64,000 nucleotides of DNA from Serinus canaria (taxonomy: Eukaryota > Chordata > Aves > Passeriformes > Fringillidae), in assembly GCF_022539315.1 (NCBI RefSeq), contig NC_066343.1, positions 36,547,146-36,611,145 of the forward strand, given 5' to 3'. Both the position numbers and the translations under genes were made by a program. The notes beneath the pieces are model-generated. The model was not told the origin of the DNA. It did no database searches and saw only the letters and a list, made by a program, of their open reading frames with translations. Within the stretch, counting starts at the first letter, position 1. Each line of letters starts with the position of its first letter. Positions 38,201-50,480 of the stretch are shown here, one piece after another.

Positions 38201-40354
38201 TACCCAGGGAAAGAATGTAGCATATGTTATGCCAGATCGTCTGGTCTGTGAATACAAAATATAGATACAACTAAACCTAACACCCTCTTATACCCCATCA
38301 AAAAAAAAGAAAAATCTGCTACTTTGAAGTACAAAGAGAAAGATGTTTGCTTTCCTTTTAAAATGAAGGGTATTTTTCCTTTTCAAATGCATTCTATACT
38401 GTATATTTCAAATTTTCTCTCCAAGTTATCACCATGAGTCTCCTTATTTCTTACTACTGTCTACTAAAATATTGAGTTGTGATACACTCATTTCTTGTAC
38501 CTGAGGCTATTCGACTTCTTTTTCTGCTCGCGTATAAATTAGTGTGGATATCAGTGTCAACCTGAGATGGCTCTTTCATCCTACTGGCCAGTATATTTAT
38601 TAAATTAAAAACCCAATCCTCTACCAGCTGTGTATACCTGCTGTGCCTTTAACAGCATGCTTTATTGGAGCTTTATAATCTTTCTCTAATACGTTTGACA
38701 GAAAGAGATGTTAACAAAGTAAAACACGTGGGGCCTAAACAACTCATTAAAATATTTTCTGATTATAGCCCACCTGTAGACATAATTAAAACTAATTATT
38801 ACAAAACATCCTAATATCAGTATCAATATGCCTTTCTGCATATTTTCTCTGGACAGAGATCAATAGTAAATACCAAATTAGCAATCACTAAGTCTCTGTT
38901 TTTGCTCGCTGAAGAATTCATTGCAACAGCATTCTTAATTCCACAGAAGGGCTCTGTGGCTTTCTTTCACAGTTAGACTGTTCATGAGCCTTTTTTAACT
39001 GTCACCTGAAGTTTCCCCAAGGAAAACACAAATCTCATCACTCCTAAAACATTTCTGTTGCCTCAGGGCATAAAAAAATTACCTATATCCCTGATTCCCC
39101 TGTCAGCGCTGCTAACAGTGCATTCATTTGCATCTTTGAGACAGCCTAAATTTGGTCTCATGTTAGACATTTAGAACACAAGTTCCCATTGGTCTTATCA
39201 CCAGTTCAGCTGAATTATTGTTAATTGAACTCTTGGTAGGTGTTTTGAAGGACAGTAGACGCTGGGTTCTTTACTAGAACGTTTACACTTCACTTCAGGG
39301 TCACTTCAGGGTCAGCTGCAGCAGCACTAGCTCTGAAGAACTCACTTTCTGCAGTAGCTATATACACATAAGGTCTCAGAAAGGTTATGCCTGGTACTAA
39401 GCTCAAGACAGCATTTAATTAGATTCAGCAACAAATATTTAAATTTTTTTTGCAGTTTTAAGATACAGTTGACTTGCACTGTAAATAAAATTCTGCACTG
39501 AAGGCAAGTGCCTGAGTAAGCAGGAGAGGAATGTAGATAGACACTAGGATGTTTCCCAATTGCTACCACAGTATGCAGCTGAGATTATGACTGATCATTT
39601 CAAGATTCTCCAGAGCAGCAATGCCTAAGAGGTCCCCTCATGGAGTGAAGATAAGCTCCTGGTTTCTCTTGTACAAATCTTATTAGGAAGCCCACTTTTC
39701 CACACTATTTATCATCTTGATGGAAATGACTTTTCTGTCTGCTCTGTGTAACAATAAAATCAGAGCACATGCGGACAGAGGGGAGAAAAAACAATATAAG
39801 ACAGCAACTTCAAATGTCATTTTCTCTATCCCAGTATGTGAGGAAAAATGACTAAACACTCTGTTTTAAATTTTAGAGCGTCTGACTAGCATTACCTAAT
39901 TAACTTAAGCGCAATGCTCTATCTGGTCTTCTTCCTAAGCTGATAATAGGCTTGCCTCCTGTGTTCTAGTGTCTCTTCACTGCAGGCTGCATTAAACACA
40001 TGGTGATTGCAACCTTTTTAACCTATGAAACCAATGATAAAACATATCATATCGGAGTGCACATTTTACTGATCTTGTATAGATTACCATAGAATTATTA
40101 TAAATGTGTATGGAAAGACTACATAATTTTTCCTCTCAGCTTTGGGTTTTTTTATAATCATGTATTGGTCCTATTTACAGATAAGTAAGATGCAGTGGAA
40201 GTGAACTATGGAAGGAAAATCAAAGGTTGAAGTTTTCTCCTCAAAACAAATTGTCTACTTTTAACTCTATTATATGGAATAAATAAAATTATATTATCAG
40301 GAGTTACTGTGAAACTGTGGTAAGTCATATGGTAACTATGCTTTTATTTCTTGT
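35266..40354. other. Introns around the exon at 37084
   Basis: Unique-looking sequence. The minus-strand frame at 36259-36687 lies in moderately GC-rich DNA (36240-36900) that might be an old repeat. No gene support. Confidence 0.45.
37084..37241 (+). CDS. Coding exon of the 3' chain
   Basis: Bounded by an acceptor ending TTTCATCAG and by CTG|GTAGGT. Fifty-two codons are open; the peptide includes EYKQYMFETMFQLLKKTYAS and ends MGKRLSLFTL, again helical and basic. Entry takes 2 bases, exit phase 0, matching the next exon. The intron that follows (about 4.6 kb) holds the assembly gap, so an extra exon in the gap cannot be excluded, although the phase does not require one. Confidence 0.65.
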
Positions 40355-40673
40355 TGTGAGAAACAAAGCCCACTCCTCAGTTAAAATTTAAAGAAAATTT
40401 AATAAGAGACAGAAGGGTACAAAGTCAACAAAGCAAAAGGAACAGTGCTTGGTGCTACAGCCAGAGGCACACCAGCCAACACAGCAATATCCCTTACATA
40501 CTCTGGGTATTGCATCCACTAACTGCGTATTCATAAAGGGTCATACATATTTGAACATTTTAACATAGTTCCTCCTTCATCCTGCATTTTTAAAGCCTGC
40601 ACAGTGGTCTTAGTGGTGGTCATTGGTTACTTTTTGAAACATTCAACAGGTTTTAATTCATTGGTTAAATGTT
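40355..40673 (-). mobile_element. LTR remnant running into the assembly gap
   Basis: Starts at the left with TGTGAGAAACAAAGCCCAC, the reverse complement of an LTR 3' end, with a poly(A) signal on the minus strand (ATTAAA, seen as TTTAAT). I recognise the motif order as a common passerine LTR. The element enters the run of N, so its other end and any internal region are unknown. Confidence 0.55.
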
Positions 40674-41173
40674 NNNNNNNNNNNNNNNNNNNNNNNNNNN
40701 NNNNNNNNNNNNNNNNNNNNNNNNNNNNNNNNNNNNNNNNNNNNNNNNNNNNNNNNNNNNNNNNNNNNNNNNNNNNNNNNNNNNNNNNNNNNNNNNNNNN
40801 NNNNNNNNNNNNNNNNNNNNNNNNNNNNNNNNNNNNNNNNNNNNNNNNNNNNNNNNNNNNNNNNNNNNNNNNNNNNNNNNNNNNNNNNNNNNNNNNNNNN
40901 NNNNNNNNNNNNNNNNNNNNNNNNNNNNNNNNNNNNNNNNNNNNNNNNNNNNNNNNNNNNNNNNNNNNNNNNNNNNNNNNNNNNNNNNNNNNNNNNNNNN
41001 NNNNNNNNNNNNNNNNNNNNNNNNNNNNNNNNNNNNNNNNNNNNNNNNNNNNNNNNNNNNNNNNNNNNNNNNNNNNNNNNNNNNNNNNNNNNNNNNNNNN
41101 NNNNNNNNNNNNNNNNNNNNNNNNNNNNNNNNNNNNNNNNNNNNNNNNNNNNNNNNNNNNNNNNNNNNNNNNN
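40674..41173. other. Assembly gap (500 N)
   Basis: Exactly 500 undetermined bases, a conventional placeholder length, so the real size is unknown. Open frames reported across it consist of unknown residues and mean nothing. An LTR fragment abuts its left side, suggesting the gap is repeat-caused. Confidence 0.98.
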
Positions 41174-41875
41174 AAACCAAGACATAAGCCTCAAACAATT
41201 AAGACTTAATAGATACTGCCGTAAATTAGTGCAACTGTGGAACAAAGTTGCTATGAGGAGCTGCATAATGGATAATTATTGACAGTAAGAAACCAGACCT
41301 AATCTGAAACATTCATTATTGTCTACATTTAAAAAGTATATGAAAACAAACTTGAATGGTAAAAACACAAGGAAATAGGTCTTCATAATACACCAAGAAT
41401 AGTGTCCATTCACTTTTTACAGAAAGAACAGTTTGCAATCTTCCACGTATGTAATTTAAAATATTCATATAAAATATATATTAGAGAAATTCTGTCTTGT
41501 TTATTAAGTTTTTTTGATAACTTGAATTTTTTCACCCCTATTTCATGGTACAAATTTTTTAATTACTTTTTAGATATTTTTTTCATTCTCTGATGGAAAG
41601 AAAGTGTGCCCAAGTGCTTATGACAGCAACTCAAGATCAGCATTTAAATTGTTATGTTCTCAGCTGGACTGGAGTGATTTTATTGAAGTACAATAATTTT
41701 CAGATTCCAGCTCTTATCTCTCCACATGTTGCCTCAAAAATTAACTGGGTTTAAGATGTACTATCACAGGCAAAAATCCTGTAGTCACTGTGGCACATCA
41801 GTGCTTGGCCCAGAAGAGGACTGGCAATCCTAGTGACTAGTCACACTGCACTGCTGCATGCTCCATTCTTCACAG

Positions 41876-42024
41876 AACCTCAGCTTGTCACAGATTAACA
41901 GCAGAACAACATTTGACCAAACTGGTCTAAGAGCTTTTGACACATCTTTGAAACAGAAAGCTGTGACCATACAAGAACTGAAAAAGGTCAAATTTCTCAA
42001 GCTGAGAGAACTTCTGGCAGTCAG
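41876..42024 (+). CDS. Coding exon of the 3' chain
   Basis: One of the clearest exons: acceptor CTCCATTCTTCACAG, donor GTCAG|GTGAGA, 49 codons open, the other frames closed. The peptide contains TFDQTGLRAFDTSLKQKAV and then a lysine/leucine helix, KKVKFLKLRELL. Entry phase 0, exit 2. Confidence 0.75.
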
Positions 42025-42598
42025 GTGAGAGAACCCTCTAAAGGTTTTCTAGCCAGTTATGAACTTTACAACTTACTGGTGCATGATTTCTTTTCCCCCG
42101 AGATTTTTTTATTGTATTTAAATCTGATCCATACAAATACAGAATGTTTTATCATAGCCTTGGCATAAGACATGTTTTAGGTACACAACCACTCATAATA
42201 TCACCAGTTTGTCTAAGTGTGGTGCACACTTTGGCCGGTTTCATCAATATTAAACTCTGGTGAGACTGTTTTTAAGTAAGGGCTGCAGATAAAGTGTTAT
42301 ATAAAACTTGACATATTCTTTCCCATGATAGACATGCTGTCTCTGCTTTAAATTTTTTTCTCATGCTACATTAAAATCCTGTTTCTTTATTAATCAATTT
42401 ATAAATGCTTTGGATTTTAGTTTCTTGCTTTCCACATTCTAACTTATATAAAATCTCTTAACATAAAATTGTAGAACAATGTTGGAATGCAAGCCTCTCT
42501 GAGTTCCTCAGAGAGAGAAATTAATGCAGGGGTTGAATTAAAGCCTTTGGAGAAGTTAAGATATATTAAGCCTCATAGATATGAAGCAAAAGTGTAGG

Positions 42599-42660
42599 TT
42601 TAAGTTTTAAGTAAGACAAAGTTTTAAGTAAAACTATAAGTTATAGTTTTAAGTAAGCAG
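42599..42660. repeat. Short repeats of AGTTTTAAGTAA
   Basis: Three to four irregularly spaced copies of the dodecamer within about 60 bases, in intron sequence just before a solo LTR. Confidence 0.75.
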
Positions 42661-42767
42661 AAATACATTTTAAGTGCCTTAAGAAACTGTGTTAGCTAGT
42701 AAAGGCACTAAGGCCTAGTCTAAATTTCAGTAACTTAGCTCCAGACATAATAAAAACATAGCAGAAA

Positions 42768-43153
42768 TGTGGTATTGCCCACAAGGGTCCCAGGATGAGG
42801 AAAGAGACAAGAAAGTTGACTCCATGTATCAGAAAGCTTGATTTATTATTTTATGATAGATAATATATTAAAACTATACTAAAAGGATAGAAGAAAGGAT
42901 TTCATCAGAAGGCTAAGCTAAGAATAGAAAAGGAATGAATAACAAAGGCTTGTCTCTGACCGAGACAGTCTGGGCGGCTGATCTGTGATTGGCCCTTAAT
43001 TGAAAACAACCAGATGAGACCAATCACAGATTCCCCCTGTTACATTCCACAGCAGCAGATAAGAATTATTTACAGTTTGTTCCTGAGGCCTCTCAGCTTC
43101 TCAGGAGGGAAAAATCCGAAGGAAGGGATTTTTCATAGAACATGTCGGTGACA
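42768..43153 (-). mobile_element. Solo LTR with near-perfect 6-bp target duplication
   Basis: Minus-strand LTR beginning TGTCACCGACATGTTCTATG and ending CCACA. Flanks are CAGAAA (42762-42767) and CAGATA (43154-43159), one mismatch, as expected for an ERVK-type insertion. On its own strand AATAAATC marks the poly(A) signal (plus 42842-42847). It sits just before the CR1 5' half in the same intron. Confidence 0.75.
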
Positions 43154-43329
43154 CAGATATTTTTTGCTTCTTCTAAAATAGATAGAACTATTCACATAAA
43201 TAGATACATTTATATATGTAAATTTTAAGTAAGAAAACAGACAGTGTATTTACATAAATAGATTATATTATCTATGTAGTTTTTTAGGTAAGTAGTCAAG
43301 TACTTGGTGTAAAGTCACTGTCAGGTGGA

Positions 43330-45062
43330 ACACAGTGACCCAGATACATCTCCCAAATCAGCATGGAGATGTCCTGGTCTCAGACTGCAGTGAGTGCAGT
43401 GGTTGTCACTGATGCTGGAGTACAGCAACCACAATTCCTGTTTTGATGTGAGCAGGTGGACAATCTACCCAACTTGGTGCCAAAGCTCAGACAGGTCAAG
43501 CAAATGTGAGAGAAATGGTTCCCTAAACTGTAATGGGTGTGGCCTTGTGAAGGACCTCCAGCAACAGCTGGAGTTGCAGGAGGCGGTCAGAGGACAAAGA
43601 TACCATGGAGGCTGAGGGGGAGAGCTGGTTCTGAGCCCAGTGGTAGGGGAACCATGTCCCACTGAGGAAAAGACAAAAAATTCATCCCTTGGAACACATG
43701 GAAAGGAGGGAGAGCATTAACACAGGGGATTGGGAAGAAGTGGGGGAAAAAACCCAAACAAAAACACAAAAGGAAGAGGACAGGAACTAATTAAAGGAAG
43801 GGACTTTCTCCAAAAATATGTGAATTTCAACTAAGCTGGACATCCCCACTTAGAGCCACATTGTAGCTCTGCAGGCTAATGAGACAGCATCCATCACACT
43901 GGAAGAACAGCCAGAGAAAACTGCAGCAGTCCAATCTGCTCGACAAAAACAGAAATTAGCAACTAGTTCAAACAAGAAAAGGCAGTGGATGGTGGTAGTG
44001 GGTGCCTCTACTTTTAGAGGCACAGAGGCACTCATCTGTTGGCCTGACACACTTTCAAGAAAAGTGTGCTGCCTTCCAGGAGCCTGGATCAACTGAGAAG
44101 CTGTTAAGCCTAGTAAAACTGACTGTTACCCACTATTAGTTTTCCATGTGGAAACAGGGCATACAGCCAGTAGGAGACTGAGAAACTCTGAGACTACAGT
44201 GCCCTGGGAGATGTGGTAAGGGGATCTGGGGCTCAAGTATTTTCTTCATTAATCCTACAAGTCAAAGAAGGGGAAATTACCTGCTGAATCTGACAGGTCA
44301 ACAGATGGTTAGAACCATGGTGGTAGTCGAGGTTTCAGTCATTCAGACCATGAAACTTTGGTAAGCTTGGTTTATTGCAGGCTAAGAGGTTTCATCAGAA
44401 AAAGAAGGGAAAAAGTATATTGGTCAGGAATTTGACAGACTAGTGAAGGGGGCTTTAAACTAGATTTGTAGGCGAAGGCAGGCACCTATCCATCCCAATC
44501 TTGCAAGCTGGATGTCTGTAATGGGTGCAAAAACATTCCAGGTACTCCAGCCAGGGAGTCAGCTTTATTCAGGGCCCAGCCGAGGTGACTCTACACCAAC
44601 ACATGTAGTATGGGGAAAAAACAAGGGGAACTAGAGAAGTATGCACACCTAAGTGGATACATGATTGGCATCACATGGACATGGTGACCATGAGATGGTG
44701 AAGTTTGAGATCACCAGCACTGTGAGGACCACATGCAACAAGCTCACCACCCTGGACTTCAGGAGGGCGTATTTTGGCCTCTTCATGGACCTCCTCAGTG
44801 GAGTCCAATAGGACAGAGCCCTGGAAGACAGAGGAACCCAAGAATGCTGACTGATATTCAAGGATTACCTCTTCCAGGCTCAAGAGCAATGCATTCCAAC
44901 AAGAATGAAATTAGGCAAAAATGCCAAGAGACCTCATGGATGGATAAGAAGTTTCTGAGAAAACTCAGAGCAAAATTAAAAAAGGTTTCAGAAGAAGTTA
45001 ACTTCTTTAACCATGCAAGAAAGACAAAAAATACAACACACACAACAACTATCTTTTTTTTT
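43330..45062 (+). mobile_element. CR1 LINE 5' half: ORF1 and start of ORF2, internally deleted
   Basis: ORF1 remains include a cysteine-rich stretch before a coiled-coil piece (GLVKDLQQQLELQEAV), then the esterase-like block (GASTFRGTEALICWPD, RKVCCLPGAW). ORF2 starts near 44593 with LYTNTCSMGKKQGELEKYA. After about 30 residues the endonuclease jumps directly to its C-terminal part (KLTTLDFRRAYFGLFMDLL, FKDYLFQAQEQCIPT). The element stops at a T-run near 45062 and the RT domain and 3' tail are absent. Confidence 0.75.
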
Positions 45063-45777
45063 TTAGAGTAATTCCATTTTTTCCCAGTGACTTTTGAATT
45101 CAGAATCTCTATGACTTCCCAAGAAATACCAAATGGAGCTTTCAACTGGAGGTTATTATTGTAAAAAAAAATGTTTGCTTGCATATAGATATCTAAAAGA
45201 AAATCATGTTGTCATATGGATTAGGACAGAATTAAAACCAAATATTTATTTCAGGAGAGTGTTTATGTTTGATGAGTTTTGACTTGCTGACCTGAGACAA
45301 GCTCTGAATCTTTACCTTGTTCAGTGAGGGTTTCTTAGAGTCTTCAGGAATGGTTTTGCATTGATCATTCTCAGTGGTAGCCAGAAGAAGAGAAGGAAAA
45401 CACTAACATATCTCACTATTTTATAAACAGAATAGAAGAAAATGTAACTTTTACAGACATATCTGAAAAACTGGACATAGTTGACTTAGTCAGGACTTAG
45501 TTGCATTAGTTAGACTTAGTAAGTTAAGTTATTAAAAAAAACTGTCTACACGGAGATATACATAAATATTATTAAAGGAAGCAAGATTTTTTGGTATATA
45601 GAGTACAAAAAAAAAGGACAATTTTTTTTGTTTTTCTACAATTAACTAATGAGTTTTATTTATGTAGTTTTATTGCAAATTATTTCAGCAATCTCAACCA
45701 TGGTAGCAGTTTAGCAAAGCTAAGTATGTAATAGTGATAATTTATTCTCTAATTAACTTCTTAAGTTAACTTTTGAG

Positions 45778-45902
45778 AAAGACTTGCTTTTACATAACAT
45801 CTGAGAAACACTCTGAACTGCCAGAAGCAACTCAGCTCCTTAATTTTGGTTTACATTACTTACAAATGAAAAAGTGGAAAGCTTTAAATATATTCCTGCT
45901 TA
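45778..45902 (+). CDS. Coding exon of the 3' chain
   Basis: The acceptor TTAACTTTTGAG leads into 41 codons ending at CTTA|GTAAGT, a strong donor. The peptide includes SELPEATQLLNFGLHYLQMK and KALNIFLL, an amphipathic helix pair. The 2 bases left from the exon at 41876-42024 plus the first A make an arginine codon. Exit phase 1. The intron before it contains a solo LTR and a CR1 fragment. Confidence 0.65.
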
Positions 45903-47340
45903 GTAAGTTTAATGATGAACCCAAGGGTTCTCTAATTAATGAATTCCACAGGGTTTGTGTGCAGAGGATGCTTTTTTGGTAGATATAATATCTCTAAAAT
46001 ACAAGAAATTTGTATGTTCTTTCCTAAAAGAAGAGTGCTTTTAGAGGAAATCTTCCTGCTAAGGTGTTTCACATAATTATTTTCCACTTCTCAGTGTCAT
46101 GTTCTTTGGAAATATTATGCAAGGCTAAGCAGACTCCACAGAAACAACAAATAAGTATTATCTGTCACAATATAGAGCATTTGTTTAATACAGGGAGAAG
46201 GAGATGAGATCTCTAGCATGTCAAAAATAGAAGACACCAACCATACTCAAATCAGCATTGCTTTTAGAGATACAAATGGAATGTTTTCTGTGCCCATTTT
46301 TCTTCAAAGAAAAACAAAAACCCCAAAAGAATAAACAAACCTTAACACTGAATTTACAACTCATTTTGGGAAGATTTTAGATTTTCAGTTAGCCTTAGCA
46401 ATTTTTCATTCAGACTGACAAGTCTTTCCATACTTCAGCATTAAGATGCTTTGTCCTGTTTCTTCTGGTCGAGCAGTTCTCTGTTGTGATTTGCATCATG
46501 TCTAATTGTATCTCTTTCAAGAGCACAACACATCACCTCCTCTGTAAAACACATAGAAAAACCCTTCTTCACATAAGGTTCAGAAGCAGGAAGAGTTTGT
46601 GTATTTCTCTGTTTTTCGCAGAAACAAGGACTTAAGTTTTCACTTATTCTCAATACCTTCTTCGATTTTGTGATGTATTTCAATTTCAGGTTGCATCTGC
46701 ATCCCATTAAGTGTAAAGCTACTAGAAAAAAAATACCAACCTGTCTCATTGGTTACTATATGCACTACAGTTGCACATGCAATAGAAACAGGAAAGTTTG
46801 CTATAATAATATCTCTTTTTTTATAGGAATTTTATTTTGTTTGGAAAATAATATACTTTTAATTCTGGCTAAAGAGGGTTATTATAAATAAGGCATTTAT
46901 TTTTGTTTCAACCATTTACGTATTACTTTTTTTAATAATTATTTTTACTCTTTCAGAGAAATATGTTCTCTGTCACTACTTTCAACTTGAAGGTTCTTCA
47001 GTTCTAACTCAGAAATGTTATCTCTTGCCCTTCCTTTCCCTCTGTATCTTCAACTGACAGAACAGTAGGAATTCTGAGCCTGATATCTTTAACCATTGTC
47101 TGTACAAACAATTTCTAGATGAAGAAGTGTAAAAAGAAGTTTTGTTTTGTTTTTTTTTTACCTAAACATTAGTGTTTTGCCCATATTCTTAAGGGTCATG
47201 AGAAGTGTAGAATACATGGAAGAATAGTCTAAACACCTGCTTGTGACACAGAACAAATATATAGAATCACCTTCTGTAAGTGACATTACTGTTCTTGGAG
47301 TTTATATCTTATTTTCATCCAAGCAGAATCCAGTTCTCAG

Positions 47341-47413
47341 ACCCAGAGGCATCTTTGTCATTTGAGTCAAGAAGGAAGACAGACATATTTCTTCACAACT
47401 CTGTTTTAAAAGT
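47341..47413 (+). CDS. Coding exon of the 3' chain
   Basis: Starts after TTCTCAG and ends AAAGT|GTAAGT, a strong donor. Twenty-three full codons: PEASLSFESRRKTD then IFLHNSVLK. Other acceptors (after 47323 or 47326) would add residues but break phase with the previous exon. Entry 2 bases, exit 2. Confidence 0.6.
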
Positions 47414-48207
47414 GTAAGTCACAATACCAAATATATGTGAAGGGTTTAGTCACTTGAAATTTTGAAGCACACTGAAACAATTATTTTAGGTATACTTCCT
47501 AATTTTTGCTTAAAGAATTCACACAGAGCCTCTTTCATAAGTTTTTCCACCATACTCAGGGAATGGAAATTATTTAAAAAAAAATCAAATCTTTGTAAAA
47601 ATATAGAGTTTTCTGACCTGAATTAATTAACCAAAGGACTGCGTAACTGAGAAATAGAATTAAAAGACACAGAAGTGCTGGGATTTCTTCAGTTTGTTAG
47701 GACTTTTTGTACATTTAAATATTTTACTTTATATTTGTTGACAAATTAGTAACTTCACCTGTTCTGATCATCCTTTTGAAATAATCCATCAGCTATGTGC
47801 TAAAAAGTACATACAAGAGGACCATTTTCTATTTAATAGTCAGAGTAGAAAAGTGGCTACTGTCAGCATCAGTAAAGCAAATATACTTTAGAAAAATAAT
47901 CAATAGATTTTTTTGGTTTTCAGTACTTTAACTCATAAATCAAACAAAACAGCTCCTTGGTTTTAGAAAATCATTCTTCAAAGTTCATTTTGCTAGCCTG
48001 CTATATCATCCAGAATAAATATGTTTAAAATCCACTTGTGCTGCACTAAAATGATACTACCATGGTAAAGTTGCTTTCTTGATAACTTTTTTTGCAGGAT
48101 AAAGCACTTATTTCAATATTCCCCTTCTCATTAACTCATTAATTAAACACAACTTCTACAGAAGCAAATATGCTATAACTTTTAGTTCTTTTTTATTATT
48201 TTCAAAG

Positions 48208-48381
48208 AAGTATCAATAACGAACGCCTGTTAAATGACACCTTGAAGGATCTTGAAACATCCAAACCATTTCAGACTTTTGGTAGACCAATATCAAAGCT
48301 GAAGGAACTGTCTGCCTTGATGTCACTGCTTTATATGGAACACATTAAAACTGTGAAGACCACAAATATCTATGAATTAAA
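48208..48381 (+). CDS. Longest coding exon of the 3' chain
   Basis: The acceptor is a long T-rich tract ending TTTTCAAAG. Fifty-seven codons follow to TTAAA|GTAAGA. The peptide contains LLNDTLKDLETSKPFQTFGR and ISKLKELSALMSLLYMEH, a soluble, helical C-terminal region. An acceptor three bases further on would drop one serine. Entry 1, exit 2; the leftover AA joins G of the last exon to make lysine. Confidence 0.7.
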
Positions 48382-48676
48382 GTAAGAAATTGTTAGCTCT
48401 CTGTAATGTAGAATCTAAGTAACTGGATTTGCAAAATAATTTTTTTCATTAAGTACTAGCATTTATTTATTTTCTTTTGGTCATCTATGACTACATTTTT
48501 AACAATCCAATATTTCACAGCACTTTGTTAATGTAAACCCACTAAATTTTCTGCAGTCAATTTTATACACAATTTATGACTTTTATTCAGGTTATCTCAG
48601 TAGTAATGGTAAAATTCAGTTGGATAGTTATGCTACATGTTAAACATCTTCTAGTAAGTATTGCTATCAAGATTTT

Positions 48677-49219
48677 TGTGGCAGTGAAGGTTTGATGATG
48701 TTTAGTTTCTCTCTGTCTGTGGCAGTGGTAGTTTGAAGAGGTTTAGTCTCTGTCTGAAGTTGTTTGCACCCTGTCTCACCATGTCAGTTAATAATTCCAG
48801 ATTGTTCCCTGTCTATCCTTAAAGATCCTGCCCCTTAGTCTAGTGAGTTCTCCAATGGTCATGATTTTCCTTTTTGCTATTGGTCTATGTCTTTCCTGCT
48901 TCAGATTATGTTTACAGTTGTCACCCTAGACCCCTCCTACCTAGCAAGACAGTCCCTTCCAGGATTTCCATCCACATTTTAAGCCACTGTTTTCCTCTTT
49001 TTCCCGCTCTCTGCCACTGCCCCCTCTTTGAGCTGCATGGCTCCCGCACCCCACCGGTTCCCACGTTCCACTGGATATCCTTAAACCACAGTTCCTGCTG
49101 AGAGAGAGATCGCTAGTACTGCTGCCTCTGCCCACATGATCCCGCCATGGGGGCAGAGACTTCCACAGCCGCCACTGATGCTGCCCGCAGGTGTTGCATC
49201 ATCTGCCTCGCTCCAGCGC
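48677..49219 (+). mobile_element. LTR-like GC-rich segment, left part of a broken element
   Basis: Begins TGTGGCAG and contains an imperfect 41-base tandem duplication at its start (48677 and 48718), a CTATTGGTC CCAAT-type box and C-rich U3-like sequence. It ends exactly where the minus-strand LTR begins. The right flank 50481-50760 may be its other half (AATAAA at 50565). Recognition is by layout only. Confidence 0.4.
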
Positions 49220-50480
49220 TGTGAAAAACAATCCCTTGTTTCTAAAATTTTAAAATTTAATAGTAATAAAATGGTGATAGAAGTAGTAACACAATTAGAG
49301 TAATAATAATTTGGACAATTTAAATTAGGACAATATGAGAAAATAGAAACAAAGAGTTACGGACGTCTGGGTACCTTTTTCTGGGCATCATAAGTCCAAA
49401 AAAGGACCCATGTTTTAGTATATGATGTAGATAATTCATGCTTCAGAAATTGTATAAAAATTATAAAGATCCAACCATGTATCTGATCCCCATGGCCAGA
49501 AGCAGGGCTTTTCATTTTCAAAAGATTTCCCAGACTCGCCCAGATAAAATCATGACCATTAACGAGTGAATGAGTCTTTCCTGGGTGATCAGCAACCATT
49601 TCCCAGGAAGGTCCAGAACGTTCACCGAACAACACCTGGGAGAGATTACATCGAAAAGCAGTGACATCCTGGCTACAGCTGAAAAGAAGACCATTTTGAG
49701 GAGCTCAGACAGCCATCCAAACCTATGGGCTGACTTTTGTATGGGACTGAATCTGTATAGTTCCCATTATACATATGTAGGGACTTACAGAAATCTTAGG
49801 TCATTTCTGCTCCAGGCAGAATAGACTGTATATAAGCTGGATACTTGGAGTGGTTGGTGTGACACTCTGGGGAGACGCTGACACTATGTCAGTCTGACCC
49901 AAGTTCACCCAGGGTCAAAGTCCGGGGTTGACACTGTCTTGGCTGTGGTGGTTTTACAATATTCTATTTTTGGTTGTCAATCTAATAAATGTATAAAATT
50001 TTTTTTATAAATTTGGCTGCAGATTTGATAATTTATAAATCATGTTAACAAAGAATTAACCCTTAAAAACAATAGCCTGTTGCATATTCATACATCTCAT
50101 ACATGATGCATAAATTCCATTCAAATACAGGATTCTGTCTGGTCATTGTCAACTTCTTCCTCATAAACCTAACAGCGTCGTTCTGCCTGAGCGAGGCAGG
50201 AAGAAGTTAGTTTCTCCTGACGACAGAGCAAGAGATTCTCTTTCTCTGAAAGATTAGGTGTCCTGTGACCACTATCTCTGTGCGAGTCCTTTCTTTTAGA
50301 AAAAGACATAGCATAGTTTCTATTTTAGCATAGTTTCTATTTTAGCATTTTGTTATAACCTAAAACTATATTTAACACACTACTTAAGAGAATTAATACA
50401 GCATTACTTGCTAACACAACACATACAATATTCATTTTAATAATTGTGAAAAGCCAATCATAAAATAAGCATTTTTCACA
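49220..50480 (-). mobile_element. LTR split by a second LTR
   Basis: The two ends, TGTGAAAAAC at the left and GCATTTTTCACA at the right, are inverted copies of one another. The halves 49220-49410 and 50043-50480 read as one continuous minus-strand LTR once the insert is removed, and I recognise the joined sequence as a common passerine LTR. A 17-base tandem duplication (50310-50343) lies in the right half. No clear target duplication flanks it. Confidence 0.7.
49411..50042 (+). mobile_element. LTR nested inside the opposite-strand LTR
   Basis: Starts TGTTTTAG and ends ATAAATCA. It contains TATATAAG near 49830 and AATAAA at 49984, so it reads on the + strand. CATGTT occurs at both junctions (49409-49414 and 50041-50046); this may be a 6-bp target duplication, or partly a coincidence of the TG and CA ends. 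The 92-codon and 84-codon frames inside it are not genes. Confidence 0.65.

Noticed and set aside
40604..41266. Four frames of about 170-200 codons
   Set aside because: They are made of the undetermined bases in the assembly gap.
46961..47060. Exon-like sequence after the strong acceptor TTTTTACTCTTTCAG
   Set aside because: Its frame reaches a stop without a donor of usable phase, and the exons at 45778 and 47341 already join in phase without it.
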